This document shows, piece after piece, positions 17,176 to 31,563 of a stretch of DNA of 64,000 nucleotides (positions within the stretch are counted from its first letter, which is position 1; the number at the start of each line of letters is the position of its first letter). A program made the position numbers and the translations under genes. The notes beneath the pieces are model-generated. The model had not been told where the DNA came from, searched no databases, and saw only the letters and a program-made list of their open reading frames with translations. Source of the DNA: Lysobacter silvisoli. Lineage in GTDB: Bacteria > Pseudomonadota > Gammaproteobacteria > Xanthomonadales > Xanthomonadaceae. Where the stretch lies: positions 1,178,001-1,242,000 of the forward strand of contig NZ_QTSU01000001.1 in assembly GCF_003382365.1 (NCBI RefSeq). Reading direction: 5' to 3'.

Positions 17176-17603
17176 GGGCGGCACACCGGATCGGTGCACG
17201 AAGTCGAATCGTTGCCCGGGTGCCGCAGCGCCCCCAGGATGGTGCAGGTGCCGCGCTCGCCGCCCGCGCACTGGGCGATCACGCCCTCCAACTCGCTGGC
17301 CATTCGGGTCAGCGCCTCGATCCGCTGATGGATGTCGGCCAGGTGCGCCCGGGCCAGCACATCGACGTTGCCGCACGACAGCTTCGGATCGTCGTTCAAG
17401 CGCAACAGGCTGCGGATCTCCTCCAGACTGAAACCCAGCTCGCGCCCACGGGTGATGAAGCGCAGCCGTTCGACGTCGCCCGGCGTGTAGGCGCGGTAGC
17501 CGCTCCCCGTTCGCGTCGGTGGTGGCATCAGTCCGACCCGTTCGTAGTAGCGGATGGTTTCCAGGTGGCAGCCGCTGGCGACGGCAGCTTCACTGATTTT
17601 CAT
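17172..17603 (-). CDS. MerR-family heavy-metal regulator (PbrR/CadR-like)
   Basis: This 143-residue regulator has an N-terminal helix-turn-helix, SGCHLETIRYYERVGL (residues 10-25), and a set of metal-site cysteines: Cys12, Cys77, Cys112 and Cys120, plus two more in the tail. Cys12 in the helix-turn-helix and Cys77 match PbrR/CadR-type sensors of Pb(II), Cd(II) or Zn(II). The Cys77-Cys112-Cys120 triad is also compatible with Hg sensing. It is divergent from the FTR1 gene across a 19-bp-spaced promoter. I used the ATG at 17603; the ATG at 17609 is also possible. It overlaps the recombinase gene at its 3' end. Confidence 0.85.
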   Translation of the reverse strand: MKISEAAVASGCHLETIRYYERVGLMPPPTRTGSGYRAYTPGDVERLRFITRGRELGFSLEEIRSLLRLNDDPKLSCGNVDVLARAHLADIHQRIEALTRMASELEGVIAQCAGGERGTCTILGALRHPGNDSTSCTDPVCRP

Positions 17604-17614
17604 TCGCATTCTGC

Positions 17615-17645
17615 TTGACTCTGTAGTGGCTACGGACTTTACGCT
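17615..17645 (+). promoter_or_regulatory. MerR-type promoter for the FTR1/CDF/czc genes
   Basis: TTGACT (17615-17620) and TACGCT (17640-17645) are separated by 19 bp. The spacer contains an imperfect dyad, CTGTAG-TGG-CTACGG. This matches the layout of pbrT-type promoters, so the divergent MerR-family protein probably activates the + strand operon in response to metal. Confidence 0.85.
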
Positions 17646-17694
17646 GAGCCTGTGCCCGCTGCCACCCCGGCCGCGGCCTGCTGCGTTCGTGCCC

Positions 17695-19671
17695 ATGCCC
17701 CTGCCGATTACCCTGATTCGATCCAGTCTCTTCGCCCTTCTGCTCGGGTGGGCCGCGCTGCTGCCGGTCCGCGCCGAATCGCCGGCAGCCAACCCACGCC
17801 AGACCTGGCAGATGCTCGACTACATCGCGGTGGACTATGCCGGCGCCGTCCAGGGCGGCCGTGTCGTTGCCCCCAGCGAATACGCCGAGATGCAGGAGTT
17901 CGCCGGTGCGGTCCGCACGCAACTGGCGAGCTTGCCTGCGACCCCGAAACAGCCGGCGCTGCTGGCGCAGGCCGACCGGCTGGCGGTGGCGGTGGCCACC
18001 AAGGCCGAACCTGCGCAAGTCGCGGCGCTCGCCCGCGGGCTGGCCGACGACCTGCTGGCCGACTACCCCATCGGGGCGGTGCCGACCTCTCCGCCGGAAC
18101 CGACACGAGCCACGGCGCTCTACGCCCAGCAATGCGCGGCCTGTCACGGCCCAAGTGGACGCGGCGACGGTCCGGCCGCCGCCGGGCTGGATCCGCCGCC
18201 GATCGCTTTCACCGATGCCGACCGCGCCGCCCAGCGCACGCCGCTGGCGCTGTACGAGGTGATCTCGCAGGGCGTGCCGGGCACCGGCATGGCCAGCTTC
18301 GCTGGATTGCCCGACGCTGACCGCTGGGCGCTGGCGTTCTATGTGGGCAGCCTGGCGTACTCGCCGCAGGCCCGTGCCGACGGTGAGGCGCTATGGCGCA
18401 AGAATGCCGACGCGCATGGCCGCATCCCCACGCTGGAAGCGCTGACCCGCACCCGCGAAGCCGACCTTGCGACGAGTCTGCCCGCGACACAGGCCAACGC
18501 CATCGTTGCCTACCTGCGTTCCCGGCCGCAGGCCGTCAACGAACCGGTGGCCGGCGCCGGTCCGCTGGCATTGGCCCGGCAGCGACTGGCCGACAGCCAG
18601 CATGCCTACGCCGCCGGCGATATCGCACAAGCCACGACGTTGGCGTTGTCGGCCTACCTCGATGGCGTGGAGCCGATCGAGCCGACATTGGCCGCGCGCA
18701 ACACGGCACTGCTGCGCGACATCGAAACCGCCATGGCCCGCTATCGCACCCAATTAGGGCGCCGAACGGCCCCAGCGGACATCGCCGCGCAGGCGACAAA
18801 GATCAATGCACTGTTCGATCGCGCCGAGGCGGTACTGCAGGATTCGCACACGGACACGACCACTGCCTTTCTCGGCAGCTTCACCATTCTTGTGCGCGAG
18901 GGGCTGGAAGCACTGCTGATCGTGATCGGCATGATCGCGTTCCTGCGCAAAGCCGAGCGCCGCGAAGTGCTGCCCTATGTGCATGCCGGTTGGGCCGGCG
19001 CCTTGCTGGCCGGCGCGGTGACATGGGCGGCGGCGACCTACCTGGTGGACATCAGCGGCGCCAACCGCGAAGTGACCGAAGGCGTGTCGGCGTTGTTCGC
19101 CGCCGCCGTGCTCCTGAGCGTGGGCATCTGGATGCACCAGAAGAGCCTGGCTGGCCGCTGGCAGCACTACCTGCACGCGAAGCTGTCGGCGGCGTTATCG
19201 CGGCGCTCGGCGGTCTTCCTGTTCGTGCTCGCGTTCGTGGCGGTGTACCGCGAGGTGTTCGAGACGATCCTGTTCTACATCGCGATGTGGAGCGAACAGG
19301 CCTCCGCCGCCATCCTCGCGGGTCTGGTGGCGGGCAGCGTGGTCCTGGCCGCCGTGGCGTTCTGGATGTTGCGCGTGAGCAAGCGCCTGCCGATCGGCCG
19401 GTTCTTCTCGATCAGTTCGATCCTGATCGCGGTACTGGCGGTCATCCTCGTCGGCAAGGGCATCGCCGCCCTGCAAGAGGCCGGTTGGGTATCCCAGGCC
19501 TTGGTGCAGGCGCCGCGCATCGAATGGCTGGGCATGTATCCGTCCTGGCAATCGTTGCTGGCACAGGTGGTCGTGGCCATCGCCGCGGTGGTCGGATTCA
19601 TCGTCAACACCCGGTCCGCACCGGTACCGGCACATAGCCCCAAGACCCAAGCAAGAGGGATAGATCAATGA
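17695..19671 (+). CDS. cytochrome c-FTR1 permease fusion (PbrT-like)
   Basis: This 658-residue protein has a signal peptide (about residues 1-25) and a periplasmic region with one c-type heme motif, CAACH (147-151), in a cytochrome c domain. A C-terminal FTR1-type permease of about seven helices follows. The two acidic metal-relay motifs are REGLE (401-405) and REVFE (519-523). FTR1 permeases import oxidised iron; the PbrT members of lead-resistance operons are thought to take up Pb(II). The start follows from the signal peptide, though a GTG lies 6 bases earlier. It overlaps the CDF gene by 4 bases and is the first gene of a metal operon. Confidence 0.9.
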   Translation: MPLPITLIRSSLFALLLGWAALLPVRAESPAANPRQTWQMLDYIAVDYAGAVQGGRVVAPSEYAEMQEFAGAVRTQLASLPATPKQPALLAQADRLAVAVATKAEPAQVAALARGLADDLLADYPIGAVPTSPPEPTRATALYAQQCAACHGPSGRGDGPAAAGLDPPPIAFTDADRAAQRTPLALYEVISQGVPGTGMASFAGLPDADRWALAFYVGSLAYSPQARADGEALWRKNADAHGRIPTLEALTRTREADLATSLPATQANAIVAYLRSRPQAVNEPVAGAGPLALARQRLADSQHAYAAGDIAQATTLALSAYLDGVEPIEPTLAARNTALLRDIETAMARYRTQLGRRTAPADIAAQATKINALFDRAEAVLQDSHTDTTTAFLGSFTILVREGLEALLIVIGMIAFLRKAERREVLPYVHAGWAGALLAGAVTWAAATYLVDISGANREVTEGVSALFAAAVLLSVGIWMHQKSLAGRWQHYLHAKLSAALSRRSAVFLFVLAFVAVYREVFETILFYIAMWSEQASAAILAGLVAGSVVLAAVAFWMLRVSKRLPIGRFFSISSILIAVLAVILVGKGIAALQEAGWVSQALVQAPRIEWLGMYPSWQSLLAQVVVAIAAVVGFIVNTRSAPVPAHSPKTQARGIDQ

Positions 19672-20276
19672 GTGACTGCGGCTGCCACCACGAAGCCAAG
19701 AATTCCCGCGAACGTCGGGTGCTATGGATCGCTCTGGGACTCAACGCCGCGATGGCGGTCATTGGCGGCATCGCCGGCTGGATCGCGCAATCCACCGGCT
19801 TGCTCGCCGATGCGCTGGACATGCTGTCCGATGCCACCGCCTACACGATCGGCTTGATCGCGATCGGGCGAACGGCCCGCTTCAAGGCCAATGCGGCCTG
19901 GCTCAGCGGCAGCATCTTGCTGGTGTTGGGCATCGGCGTGCTGGTCGAGGTCGGTCGACGGGTCATGTACGGCGCCGAGCCGCTCAGTAGCTGGATGATC
20001 GGCACCGCACTGTTGTCGCTGGCGGTCAACGTGAGTGTGCTGCGCATGTTGGCGCCACTGAAATCCGGCGAGGTGCATCTGCGGGCGACCTGGCTCTTCA
20101 CCCGCGCCGACGTGGTGGCCAACCTCGGCGTGATCCTGGCCGGTGTGCTGGTGCTGTGGCTGGATTCCCCGTATCCGGATTTCGTTATCGGCGCACTGAT
20201 CGGCTTGTATGTGATCAAGGAAGCCGTCGAGATCCTGGGTGATGCGCGCCGCGCCCAACGTGAGGCCAAGGCGTGA
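19668..20276 (+). CDS. cation diffusion facilitator-type transporter lacking the C-terminal domain
   Basis: This 202-residue protein begins MSDCGCHHE, a Cys/His-rich putative metal-collecting tail. It then has six transmembrane helices, with the CDF metal-site pattern in helix II (ADALDMLSDATAY, about residues 45-57) and helix V (FTRADVVANLGVI, about 144-156). CDF proteins exchange Zn, Co or Cd for protons. The usual cytoplasmic dimerisation domain of about 80 residues is absent, since the chain stops soon after helix VI. It overlaps both neighbours (ATGA at 19668, GTGA at 20273), so it is co-translated with the FTR1 and czc genes. Confidence 0.88.
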   Translation: MSDCGCHHEAKNSRERRVLWIALGLNAAMAVIGGIAGWIAQSTGLLADALDMLSDATAYTIGLIAIGRTARFKANAAWLSGSILLVLGIGVLVEVGRRVMYGAEPLSSWMIGTALLSLAVNVSVLRMLAPLKSGEVHLRATWLFTRADVVANLGVILAGVLVLWLDSPYPDFVIGALIGLYVIKEAVEILGDARRAQREAKA

Positions 20277-21564
20277 GGCGCTGGCGGACGTTACGTCGCC
20301 GCTTCGCGGCAACGCTGATCGCAATCTGCAGTGCCCTGGGTATACAGGCCCAGGCCGCACAACGTTTGACCTTGGATGACGCCATTGCTCGCGTGGCGCA
20401 GATGCACCCGGAGATTCGTTGGGTGGAGGCTCGCACGGTGGTGTTGGCCGCCGAGCGCGAGCGGGCCGAGCAACGCCCGCCCTGGATCGCCGGCGCCGAG
20501 GTCGAGAACGCGTTCGGCACAGGTCATGCCCGTGGTTTGGACAGCGCGGAGTTGACCCTGACGCTGGCCTCGGTCCTGGAGCGCGGCGGCAAACTGGACG
20601 CCCGGCGCACCCTGGCGCAAAGCCGCATTGATGCGATGGCCGTGCAGCGGGAATCCCGCCGGCTGGATCTGCTGGCCGAGACCGCGCGGCGTTACTTGGC
20701 GGTCGTGGCCGCGGAGCGTAGCCGGACGCTGGCGGAGGCCGACATGGCGCAACGTCAGCGCACCGTGGCAGCGGCGCGGCGGCGACTTCAGGCCGGCGCC
20801 TCGCCGGAATCGGTGCTTCTCACGGCACAGGCGGCACTGGCCCGAGCCGAACTCGCACGCGACCGGGCCGAGCAACAGAGAACGGCCGCCCGCCAGCACC
20901 TGGCCGCACTCTGGGGCGAACGCGCCCCCACCTTCGACTCGGTCGCCGGCGAGCCGCTGGCCTTGCCGACCATCTCACCGTTGCAAACGCTGGCAGCCGA
21001 GCTGGAACGCACCCCCGAACTCGCCCAGTTCGCCGGCGAGCGCCGCATTGCCGAAGCGCGCCTGCAGCTGGCGCGCACGGCGGCGACGCCGGACCTGGAA
21101 TGGCAAGTCGGTATCCGACGGCTGCAGGAAAGCGACGACACCGCCCTCGTGGCGGGGGTGTCGATGCCGCTTGGTAGCCGCGCCCGCGCGCAACCGGAAA
21201 TCCGCGCCGCCGACGCCGAACGGGAAGCTTTGTCGATCGAGCGGGAGGCCAAGGGCCTGTCGCTGTACTCGACGCTGGTCGAGGCGCACGGTCGTTACAC
21301 CGCAGCGCAGGTCGAAGTAGCGCGCTTGCAGCAGGACGTGCTGCCCAAGCTCGCTCGCGCCGAACAGGCCGCCGAGCGCGCCTACCGCGCAGGCGCCATC
21401 AGCTACCTGGAATGGGCGCAACTGCAATCCGAGCGGACCGCGGTCCGTCAGCAACAACTCGATGTCGCGCTCGATGCGCAGCGCGCCCTGATCGAAATCC
21501 AGCGCCTGACCGGTCAGGCGCTCGTGACCGCGCCGACAGCCGCTTCGTCTGGAGATATCGCCCC

Positions 21565-21568
<4 letters not shown>
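20273..21568 (+). CDS. czcC: TolC-family outer membrane factor (CzcC-like)
   Basis: This 431-residue protein has a basic N-terminus and signal peptide (about residues 1-30, ending QAQAA). Two long alpha-helical repeats rich in Ala, Arg, Glu and Gln follow, as in outer membrane efflux proteins of CzcCBA pumps. It provides the outer-membrane exit duct for the RND pump. It starts with GTG overlapping the CDF stop and overlaps czcB at its end. The substrate class (Zn, Cd, Co or Pb) is inferred from the operon, not from this subunit. Confidence 0.88.
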
Positions 21569-25688
<4,120 letters not shown>

Positions 25689-25707
25689 AGCCCGCGAGGG
25701 AAAGCAG

Positions 25708-25989
25708 ATGCACGAAGTCGATATCGAAACCGTGCGCATGGCGATGTTCGTCCACTCCGGCGTGAAGGCGGTGGACTCGCTGCGCCTGTATCGGTCTGTG
25801 GCTGGCACGGGCCTGGCCGCCACCCTCACGGTGGCGGCCCCCGATGTCGACCAGACCAACGTCCGCGACACGATCGCCACCGTCCTGCGCGAGCGGTTCG
25901 GTATCGACGAGGTGGACTTGCAGTTCCAGGACCCCGGGCCGATTCCGCACACGATCGATATTTCGCGCGGACTGATCGAAAAGAAGTAG
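25708..25989 (+). CDS. small protein resembling a CDF C-terminal dimerisation domain
   Basis: This 93-residue soluble protein has no signal peptide. The pattern MHEVDIETVRMAMFVHSGVK, a central strand region, then a helix TIATVLRERFGI and a strand VDLQFQD resemble the alpha-beta ferredoxin-like cytoplasmic domain of CDF transporters. It lies 19 bases after czcA with an AGGGAAAGCAG ribosome binding site and closes the operon. The CDF protein of the same operon lacks this domain, so the two may work as a split transporter. That link is inference; no characterised homologue is known to me. Confidence 0.6.
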   Translation: MHEVDIETVRMAMFVHSGVKAVDSLRLYRSVAGTGLAATLTVAAPDVDQTNVRDTIATVLRERFGIDEVDLQFQDPGPIPHTIDISRGLIEKK

Positions 25990-26010
25990 AGCCGTAGGTG
26001 AGATGGCGGC

Positions 26011-26439
26011 CTATTTCATCGGCGCGATGCGGGTGATGGTGCTGTCCATGCCCTTGGACTCGAACTCGAATTCCACCTTCTGACCGGGCTTCACCGACGC
26101 CACCTGTTCCGGCGATGCCTTGAACGCCATGGTCATCGCCGGCCATTTCAAGGCCTCGACCGGGCCGTGGGCGATGGTGATCTTGCCCGTGCCGGCATCC
26201 ACCGACTCGACGGTGCCGGTGGCCATCGCCATCGTGGCCGCCTGCGCGTCGCCGGCCATTTGCTTGTGCTCGGCTTCGGACATCTGCATGTCGGCGGCCG
26301 TTGTTGCGCCGGCGGACGGTGCGTCATTCGGCATCGGCTGCTGAGTTGCCTCGGGCATGGGTTGTTCCTCGGTGCTGCCCGGTTGTTGCGAACAGGCGGC
26401 CAGCAGGACGGTGGAAAACACAATGGCTTGAAGTTTCAT
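26011..26439 (-). CDS. cusF: CusF-like periplasmic copper chaperone
   Basis: This 142-residue protein has a lipoprotein-type signal (lipobox LLAACS, Cys16) and a Met/Gln/Pro-rich linker. A CusF beta-barrel follows with the Cu(I)/Ag(I) ligands Trp99, Met102 and Met104 in KWPAMTM; the usual upstream His is near residue 91. CusF hands Cu(I) or Ag(I) to the CusB adaptor. It is the last gene of the minus-strand cus operon and converges on the czc operon with a 21-base gap between stop codons. AAGGAG lies ahead of the start. Confidence 0.9.
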   Translation of the reverse strand: MKLQAIVFSTVLLAACSQQPGSTEEQPMPEATQQPMPNDAPSAGATTAADMQMSEAEHKQMAGDAQAATMAMATGTVESVDAGTGKITIAHGPVEALKWPAMTMAFKASPEQVASVKPGQKVEFEFESKGMDSTITRIAPMK

Positions 26440-26523
26440 GTGGAGCTCCTTTGGTTGGTTGAGCGGGATTTGAACAACACGCAGTGGCGGCGTTTTCGGC
26501 CGCCACGAAACGACAACGCGATC

Positions 26524-26880
26524 TCATCTGGGCGTGGTATCGACCGGTGCAGGGAACACCTGGTCGTACCGGCGCACCTTGCCCTGGACGAGCGAGGCAG
26601 CCATGCAGCGCCCAGACACGTCCGTGCCAATCCGTGCCGTACCGACACGATAGTCGCGGAATGTAGGCGCGAACTTCGGGTTGCCTACTTGCTGACGGCG
26701 CACCAGTTGGACTTCCTGCCCGGCCGCCAGGGACGAAGCGCGTGGATCCAGGCAGACCTGCAGGTCACCATCCGACACGGATGCAACCGTGCCGAGGCGA
26801 TTGGCCGGATACAACGAGGCACAGGCACTCAGCAAACCAACGCCGAGAGTAAGGAAAGCAATGAAGAGAAAACGTTTCAT
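26524..26880 (-). CDS. small lipoprotein of the cus operon, unknown function
   Basis: This 118-residue protein has a lipoprotein signal peptide (lipobox LLSACA, Cys20). A compact beta-rich mature part has two further cysteines (QVCLD and GRCMA, about residues 43 and 92). I do not recognise a characterised family. Its place between cusA and cusF, with short gaps (43 and 84 bases), argues for a role in copper or silver handling in the envelope. GGAG precedes the start. Confidence 0.65.
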   Translation of the reverse strand: MKRFLFIAFLTLGVGLLSACASLYPANRLGTVASVSDGDLQVCLDPRASSLAAGQEVQLVRRQQVGNPKFAPTFRDYRVGTARIGTDVSGRCMAASLVQGKVRRYDQVFPAPVDTTPR

Positions 26881-26923
26881 GATGGATCTCCAATTCGAGG
26901 GGTGAGCGGAACGGACGCGGCGC

Positions 26924-29900
26924 TCATGTTGCGGTGCCCGCTTTGGCGGCGGGCGAAATGGGACGAGGCAGGAATCGACCGCGCAGCAGCAGGAACGCGG
27001 CCGGAATCACCAGCATCGACAGCAAGGGCGCGGTGACCATGCCGCCGAGCATCGGCGCGGCGATGCGCTGCATGACTTCCGAACCGGCGCCACTGCCGAC
27101 GAACAGCGGGAACAGGCCGGCCAGGATCACGGCCACGGTCATGGCCTTGGGCCGCACGCGCAGCACGGCGCCTTCGCGGATGGCCGCTTCCAGCGTGGCG
27201 AGGGTGGCCGGCTCACCGGCGGCGATGCGCCGCTCCCAGGCCTGGCGCAGGTACAGCAGCATGATCACGCCGAACTCGGCGGCGACGCCGCCCAGCGCGA
27301 TGAAACCAATCATCGTCGCGATCGACACCGCGTGCCCGAGCAACCAGATCAACCATAGCCCACCGACCAGCGCCAAGGGCAGACTGAGCAGGATGATCGC
27401 GACCTCGCCGAAGCGGCGGAACACGAGCCAGATCACCAGGAAAATGATCGCGAGCGCTGCCGGCACCACCCACTGCAAGCGCGCCAATGCGCGCTGCAGA
27501 TACTCGTACCGGCCCGACCACGCGATGCCGTAACCCGGCGGCAGCTTCATTTGTGCGGCGACGGCGCGTTGCAGGTCGGCGACCACCGAGCCCAGATCGC
27601 GGCCGGCAACATCGACATAGACGTAGCCGACCAGGCGGCCATTGTCGCTCTTGAGCATCGGTGGCCCCGGGCTGAGCGACACGTCAGCCACCTGGCCCAG
27701 GGTGAGCTGCACGCCACCGGGCGCAACCAGCGGCAACTGCATCAGCGCGGTCAGCGAATCGCGCTGCTCGCGTGGGTAACGCAGCACGATCGGATAGCGC
27801 TCGCGGCCTTCGATGGTCTCGCCGATCGGATCGCCGCCCACGACGGTGGCGATGAGCTGCTGCAGGTCGGCCTGGCTCAAGCCATAGCGCGCCGCAACCT
27901 CCGGCCGGATGCGCACGTCGACATAGCGCCCACCGGTAACACGTTCGGCCAAGGCCGAACTCACGCCCGGCACGGTCCTGGCCACGCGCTCGACCTCGCT
28001 GCTGAGCCGCTCGATCACGCCGATGTCCGGCCCCGACACCTTGACGCCAATCGGACTCTTGATGCCGGTGGCGAGCATGTCGATACGGTTGCGAATCGGC
28101 GGTACCCACAGGTTCGTCAGACCGGGCACCTTCACTGCGGCGTCGAGTTCGGCACGCAGCTTTTCAGGCGTCATGCCCGGCCGCCACTGGTCGCGCGGCT
28201 TGAACGTCACCGTGGTCTCGAACATCTCGATCGGGGCCGGATCGGTGGCGGTGTCGGCGCGACCGGCCTTGCCGAACACGTGCGCGACCTCGGGCACGGT
28301 CTTGATCATGCGGTCGGACAGTTGCAGTAATTGCCGCGCCTTATCCGCCGACAAACCGGGCAGCGCGGTGGGCATGTACAGCAGCGTGCCTTCCTCCAAC
28401 GGTGGCATGAACTCGCTGCCGATACGGCTGTACGGAATCAGAGTCAGTACCAGCAGGAGGCCGCTCAAGCCCAGGGTCAGTCGCGGATGCCGCAGCACCC
28501 AATCCAGTACCGGCCGGTAGCCGGCGATCAGCACCCGGTTGATCGGGTTTTCCTGCTCGGGGCGGATGCGGCCGCGGATCAGGTAGCCCATCAGTACCGG
28601 AATCAGCGTCACCGACAGGCCGGCCGCGGCCGCCATCGCATAGGTCTTGGTGTACGCCAGCGGTGAGAACAGCCGGCCTTCCTGCGCTTGCAGCGCGAAC
28701 ACCGGCACGAACGACAGCGTGATCACCAGCAGGCTGGCGAACAGCGCCGGGCCGACTTCGGTCGCGGCCTGCGCCATCAGCTGCCAGCGTGCTTCGCCTT
28801 CGGGCTCACTGCCGTGTTCCTCGCGCCAATGCTCCAGATGCTTGTGCGCGTTCTCGATCATCACCACCGCCGCATCGACCATGGCGCCGATCGCAATGGC
28901 GATACCGCCCAGCGACAGCAGGTTGGCGGTGATGCCCTGGTAACGCATCACGATGAACGCGGCCAGCACGCCCAGCGGCAGCGTGATCACCGCCACCAGC
29001 GCCGAACGCAGGTGCCAGAGGAACAGCGCGCACACCAGCGCCACCACCAGGAACTCCTCGCCGAGCTTGTGGGTGAGGTTGCGCACCGCCTCATGGATCA
29101 GTTCGGAGCGGTCGTAGACCGGCACGATCTCCACGCCCTTGGGCAGGCTGGTCTGCAACGTCTTCAATCGCGCCTTGACGTTCTCGATCGCGGTCAGCGC
29201 GTCCTTGCCCGTGCGCAGCACGATCACACCGCCGGCGACTTCGCCTTCGCCGTCCAGTTCGGCGATGCCACGGCGGAAAGTCGGGCCGCGAGTGATCGTA
29301 GCGACCTCGCCCAGCAGCACCGGCACGCCATCCGCGGTGCTGATCGGCACCTGCTCGAAGGCTTCCTGACTGCGCAGGTAGCCTTCGCTGCGCACCATCA
29401 ACTCGGCTTCGCCTTGTTCGATGACCGAACCGCCGGTAGCGCCGTTGGCCGCATCGACCGCCTCGATCAATTGCGCCACGGTGAGGCCACGGGCGGCCAG
29501 CGCCTGCGGGTCGGGGATGATCTGCCAGGCACGCACGGCGCCGCCGACACTCGCGACCTCGGCCACATCGGGAATGGTCTTGAGCTCGTAGCGCAGGAAC
29601 CAATCCTGCAAGGCGCGCAGTTGGCCCAGATCATGCTGGCCGGTGCGATCGACCAGCGCGTACTGATAGATCCAACCCAAACCGGTGGCGTCCGGGCCCA
29701 GCGCGGGGCTCACGCCCTGTGGCAAGCGGTCGCGGACCTGGCTCAGGTATTCGAGCACGCGCGAACGCGCCCAGTACAGATCGGTGGCGTCGTCGAACAG
29801 GATGTAGACGAAGGAATCGCCGAAGAACGAGAACCCGCGCACCGCCTTCACGCCCGGCACCGACAGCATCGTCGTCGCCAGCGGATAGGTGACCTGGTCC

Positions 29901-30085
29901 TCGACGATGCGCGGCGTCTGACCGGGCCACTGGGTGCGGATGATCACCTGGGTGTCGGATAGGTCCGGCAGCGCATCCAGCGGCGTGTGCCGCACGGACC
30001 ACAGACCGGCGATGGCGAGCAGCACCGCCGCCATCAGCACCAGCACGCGGTTGGCGATGCAGGTCTGGATCAGCCGGGCGATCAT
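26924..30085 (-). CDS. cusA: Cu(I)/Ag(I) HME-RND efflux pump CusA
   Basis: This 1,053-residue inner-membrane pump has twelve helices and two periplasmic loops. The helix IV region [16 protein letters not shown] (about residues 396-411) is the monovalent Cu/Ag type of HME-RND pump. Met-rich positions in the periplasmic domain fit the Met relay of CusA. It starts at ATG 30085, overlapping the cusB stop by 4 bases. With CusB and CusC it should expel copper or silver from the periplasm. It is intact. Confidence 0.95.
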   Translation of the reverse strand: MIARLIQTCIANRVLVLMAAVLLAIAGLWSVRHTPLDALPDLSDTQVIIRTQWPGQTPRIVEDQVTYPLATTMLSVPGVKAVRGFSFFGDSFVYILFDDATDLYWARSRVLEYLSQVRDRLPQGVSPALGPDATGLGWIYQYALVDRTGQHDLGQLRALQDWFLRYELKTIPDVAEVASVGGAVRAWQIIPDPQALAARGLTVAQLIEAVDAANGATGGSVIEQGEAELMVRSEGYLRSQEAFEQVPISTADGVPVLLGEVATITRGPTFRRGIAELDGEGEVAGGVIVLRTGKDALTAIENVKARLKTLQTSLPKGVEIVPVYDRSELIHEAVRNLTHKLGEEFLVVALVCALFLWHLRSALVAVITLPLGVLAAFIVMRYQGITANLLSLGGIAIAIGAMVDAAVVMIENAHKHLEHWREEHGSEPEGEARWQLMAQAATEVGPALFASLLVITLSFVPVFALQAQEGRLFSPLAYTKTYAMAAAAGLSVTLIPVLMGYLIRGRIRPEQENPINRVLIAGYRPVLDWVLRHPRLTLGLSGLLLVLTLIPYSRIGSEFMPPLEEGTLLYMPTALPGLSADKARQLLQLSDRMIKTVPEVAHVFGKAGRADTATDPAPIEMFETTVTFKPRDQWRPGMTPEKLRAELDAAVKVPGLTNLWVPPIRNRIDMLATGIKSPIGVKVSGPDIGVIERLSSEVERVARTVPGVSSALAERVTGGRYVDVRIRPEVAARYGLSQADLQQLIATVVGGDPIGETIEGRERYPIVLRYPREQRDSLTALMQLPLVAPGGVQLTLGQVADVSLSPGPPMLKSDNGRLVGYVYVDVAGRDLGSVVADLQRAVAAQMKLPPGYGIAWSGRYEYLQRALARLQWVVPAALAIIFLVIWLVFRRFGEVAIILLSLPLALVGGLWLIWLLGHAVSIATMIGFIALGGVAAEFGVIMLLYLRQAWERRIAAGEPATLATLEAAIREGAVLRVRPKAMTVAVILAGLFPLFVGSGAGSEVMQRIAAPMLGGMVTAPLLSMLVIPAAFLLLRGRFLPRPISPAAKAGTAT

Positions 30086-31563
30086 GGCTGCGTCTCCGCA
30101 TCGGCGGACAGCACATCGCGGACAGTGCAATCGGTATCCGCGCCCGGCGCGAATTTCGGCACCAGCTGCATGTCCATGAAGGGCGACTTGCCGGGCTTGT
30201 CGAAGTGCTGGTCCGGCTTCATCGGGTCGTACCAGTACTGCACCGGGCATGAGCGCGCGGTGGGAGTAGAGGCAGCTTTCGACGGCACCGGCGCGCTGCC
30301 GGTGTTCGGTCCCTCTGCCGGCGGTGCTTTCGCCGGCGACACAGCTTCTGGCGCACTCAAGCGTTCCAGGGCACCCGACAGGCTGGCCTCCGAGTCGATC
30401 AGGAACTGACCAGACACGACCACACGTTCGCCGCCTTGCAGCCCGGCAAGGACCTCAGTGCGCCCACCACCACTGCGCCCGGTACGCACGCGCACAGGAC
30501 GGAAACTGCCGTCGGCGTTTTGCACGATCACCCGGCTGTCGGCACCGGTGGCGATCAGTGCCTCGGTCGGTACCAGCGCCACTGCCGCGCCGGCCTGCGG
30601 TTGCAGCGTCACTTCGGCGAACATGCCGGGGGCAAGCACGCCGTCGGGATTGCGCAGCACGATGCGCGCCCGCTGCGTGCGGCTGGCGATATCGACCTGC
30701 GGCAACAACGCTTCGACTTCGCCGGGGAAGGTCTGGCCTGGTACGGCGGTGACCGTCGCTTCGACCGGGGTGCCGGGATGCAGGGACATCGCGCTGGCCT
30801 GCGGAATCGCCGCTTCCAGCCAGAGCGTGTCGGTTCCGTTGACGCGGAACAGCGGCGTGCCCGGCATCACCGCCTGGCCTTCGCGGGCGAGCACCTCGGT
30901 GACGACGCCGTGGCTGGGCGCGCTCAATGTCACGCTGCCATCGCGGGCCATCCCGCTCGGTACGCCGAGCACGCGCAGGCGTTGCTGCGCGGCCGTTTGC
31001 AGTTCGCGTGCTGAAGCAGACTGCGCCTGCCGCAGCGCCTGGGCTTCGGCCAGCGCACTGCTCCAGCTCGGCGCCAGCAGCGAGGCGAGTGGCTGGCCTC
31101 GCGTGACCTGCGTGTACGGGGCTTTCACCTGCACGCGGCTCACGAGGCCTTCGACGCGGGCGCTCACCACCGATTCCTGGCGCAGATCCCAGGTCAATGT
31201 GCCCGGTACGCGCACGGTGGATGTCAGGTGGCTGACTTCGACGTGCGCGGTGCGAATGCCGACGTTCTGCTGCAGGCCGGCGTCGATGCGCACACCGCCG
31301 CCAGCGACTTCGTCGGCGTATTTGGGCACCAACTGCATGTCCATGAAAGGCGACTTGCCGGGTTGGTCGAAGTGCTGGTCCGGCACCATCGGGTCGTACC
31401 AGTACAGAGCCTTGCGCTCGGCTTGGCTCGCCATCGGCGCGGCAGTCGTCGACATGCCATGACCGGCTCGGCGTTGCGCCCACCAGTAGCCGGTGCCGAG
31501 CCCCACGGCCAACAGCGCAACGGCGGTGGCCGCCAATATCAAACGGATCCTCGTGGACGTCAC
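30082..31563 (-). CDS. cusB: CusB-like adaptor with two heavy-metal-binding domains
   Basis: This 493-residue membrane-fusion protein has an N-terminal membrane anchor (about residues 8-29) and a heavy-metal-binding domain ([19 protein letters not shown], about 54-72, continuing to about 85). The barrel-sandwich, hairpin and beta-barrel adaptor domains come next. A second copy of the metal-binding domain lies at the C-terminus (about 443-473). Each copy carries the YDPM and FMDMQLVPK signatures. The usual CusB has only the N-terminal one. The DNA of the two copies is also closely similar, pointing to recent duplication or conversion. It starts with GTG overlapping cusC by 4 bases. Confidence 0.92.
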   Translation of the reverse strand: MTSTRIRLILAATAVALLAVGLGTGYWWAQRRAGHGMSTTAAPMASQAERKALYWYDPMVPDQHFDQPGKSPFMDMQLVPKYADEVAGGGVRIDAGLQQNVGIRTAHVEVSHLTSTVRVPGTLTWDLRQESVVSARVEGLVSRVQVKAPYTQVTRGQPLASLLAPSWSSALAEAQALRQAQSASARELQTAAQQRLRVLGVPSGMARDGSVTLSAPSHGVVTEVLAREGQAVMPGTPLFRVNGTDTLWLEAAIPQASAMSLHPGTPVEATVTAVPGQTFPGEVEALLPQVDIASRTQRARIVLRNPDGVLAPGMFAEVTLQPQAGAAVALVPTEALIATGADSRVIVQNADGSFRPVRVRTGRSGGGRTEVLAGLQGGERVVVSGQFLIDSEASLSGALERLSAPEAVSPAKAPPAEGPNTGSAPVPSKAASTPTARSCPVQYWYDPMKPDQHFDKPGKSPFMDMQLVPKFAPGADTDCTVRDVLSADAETQP

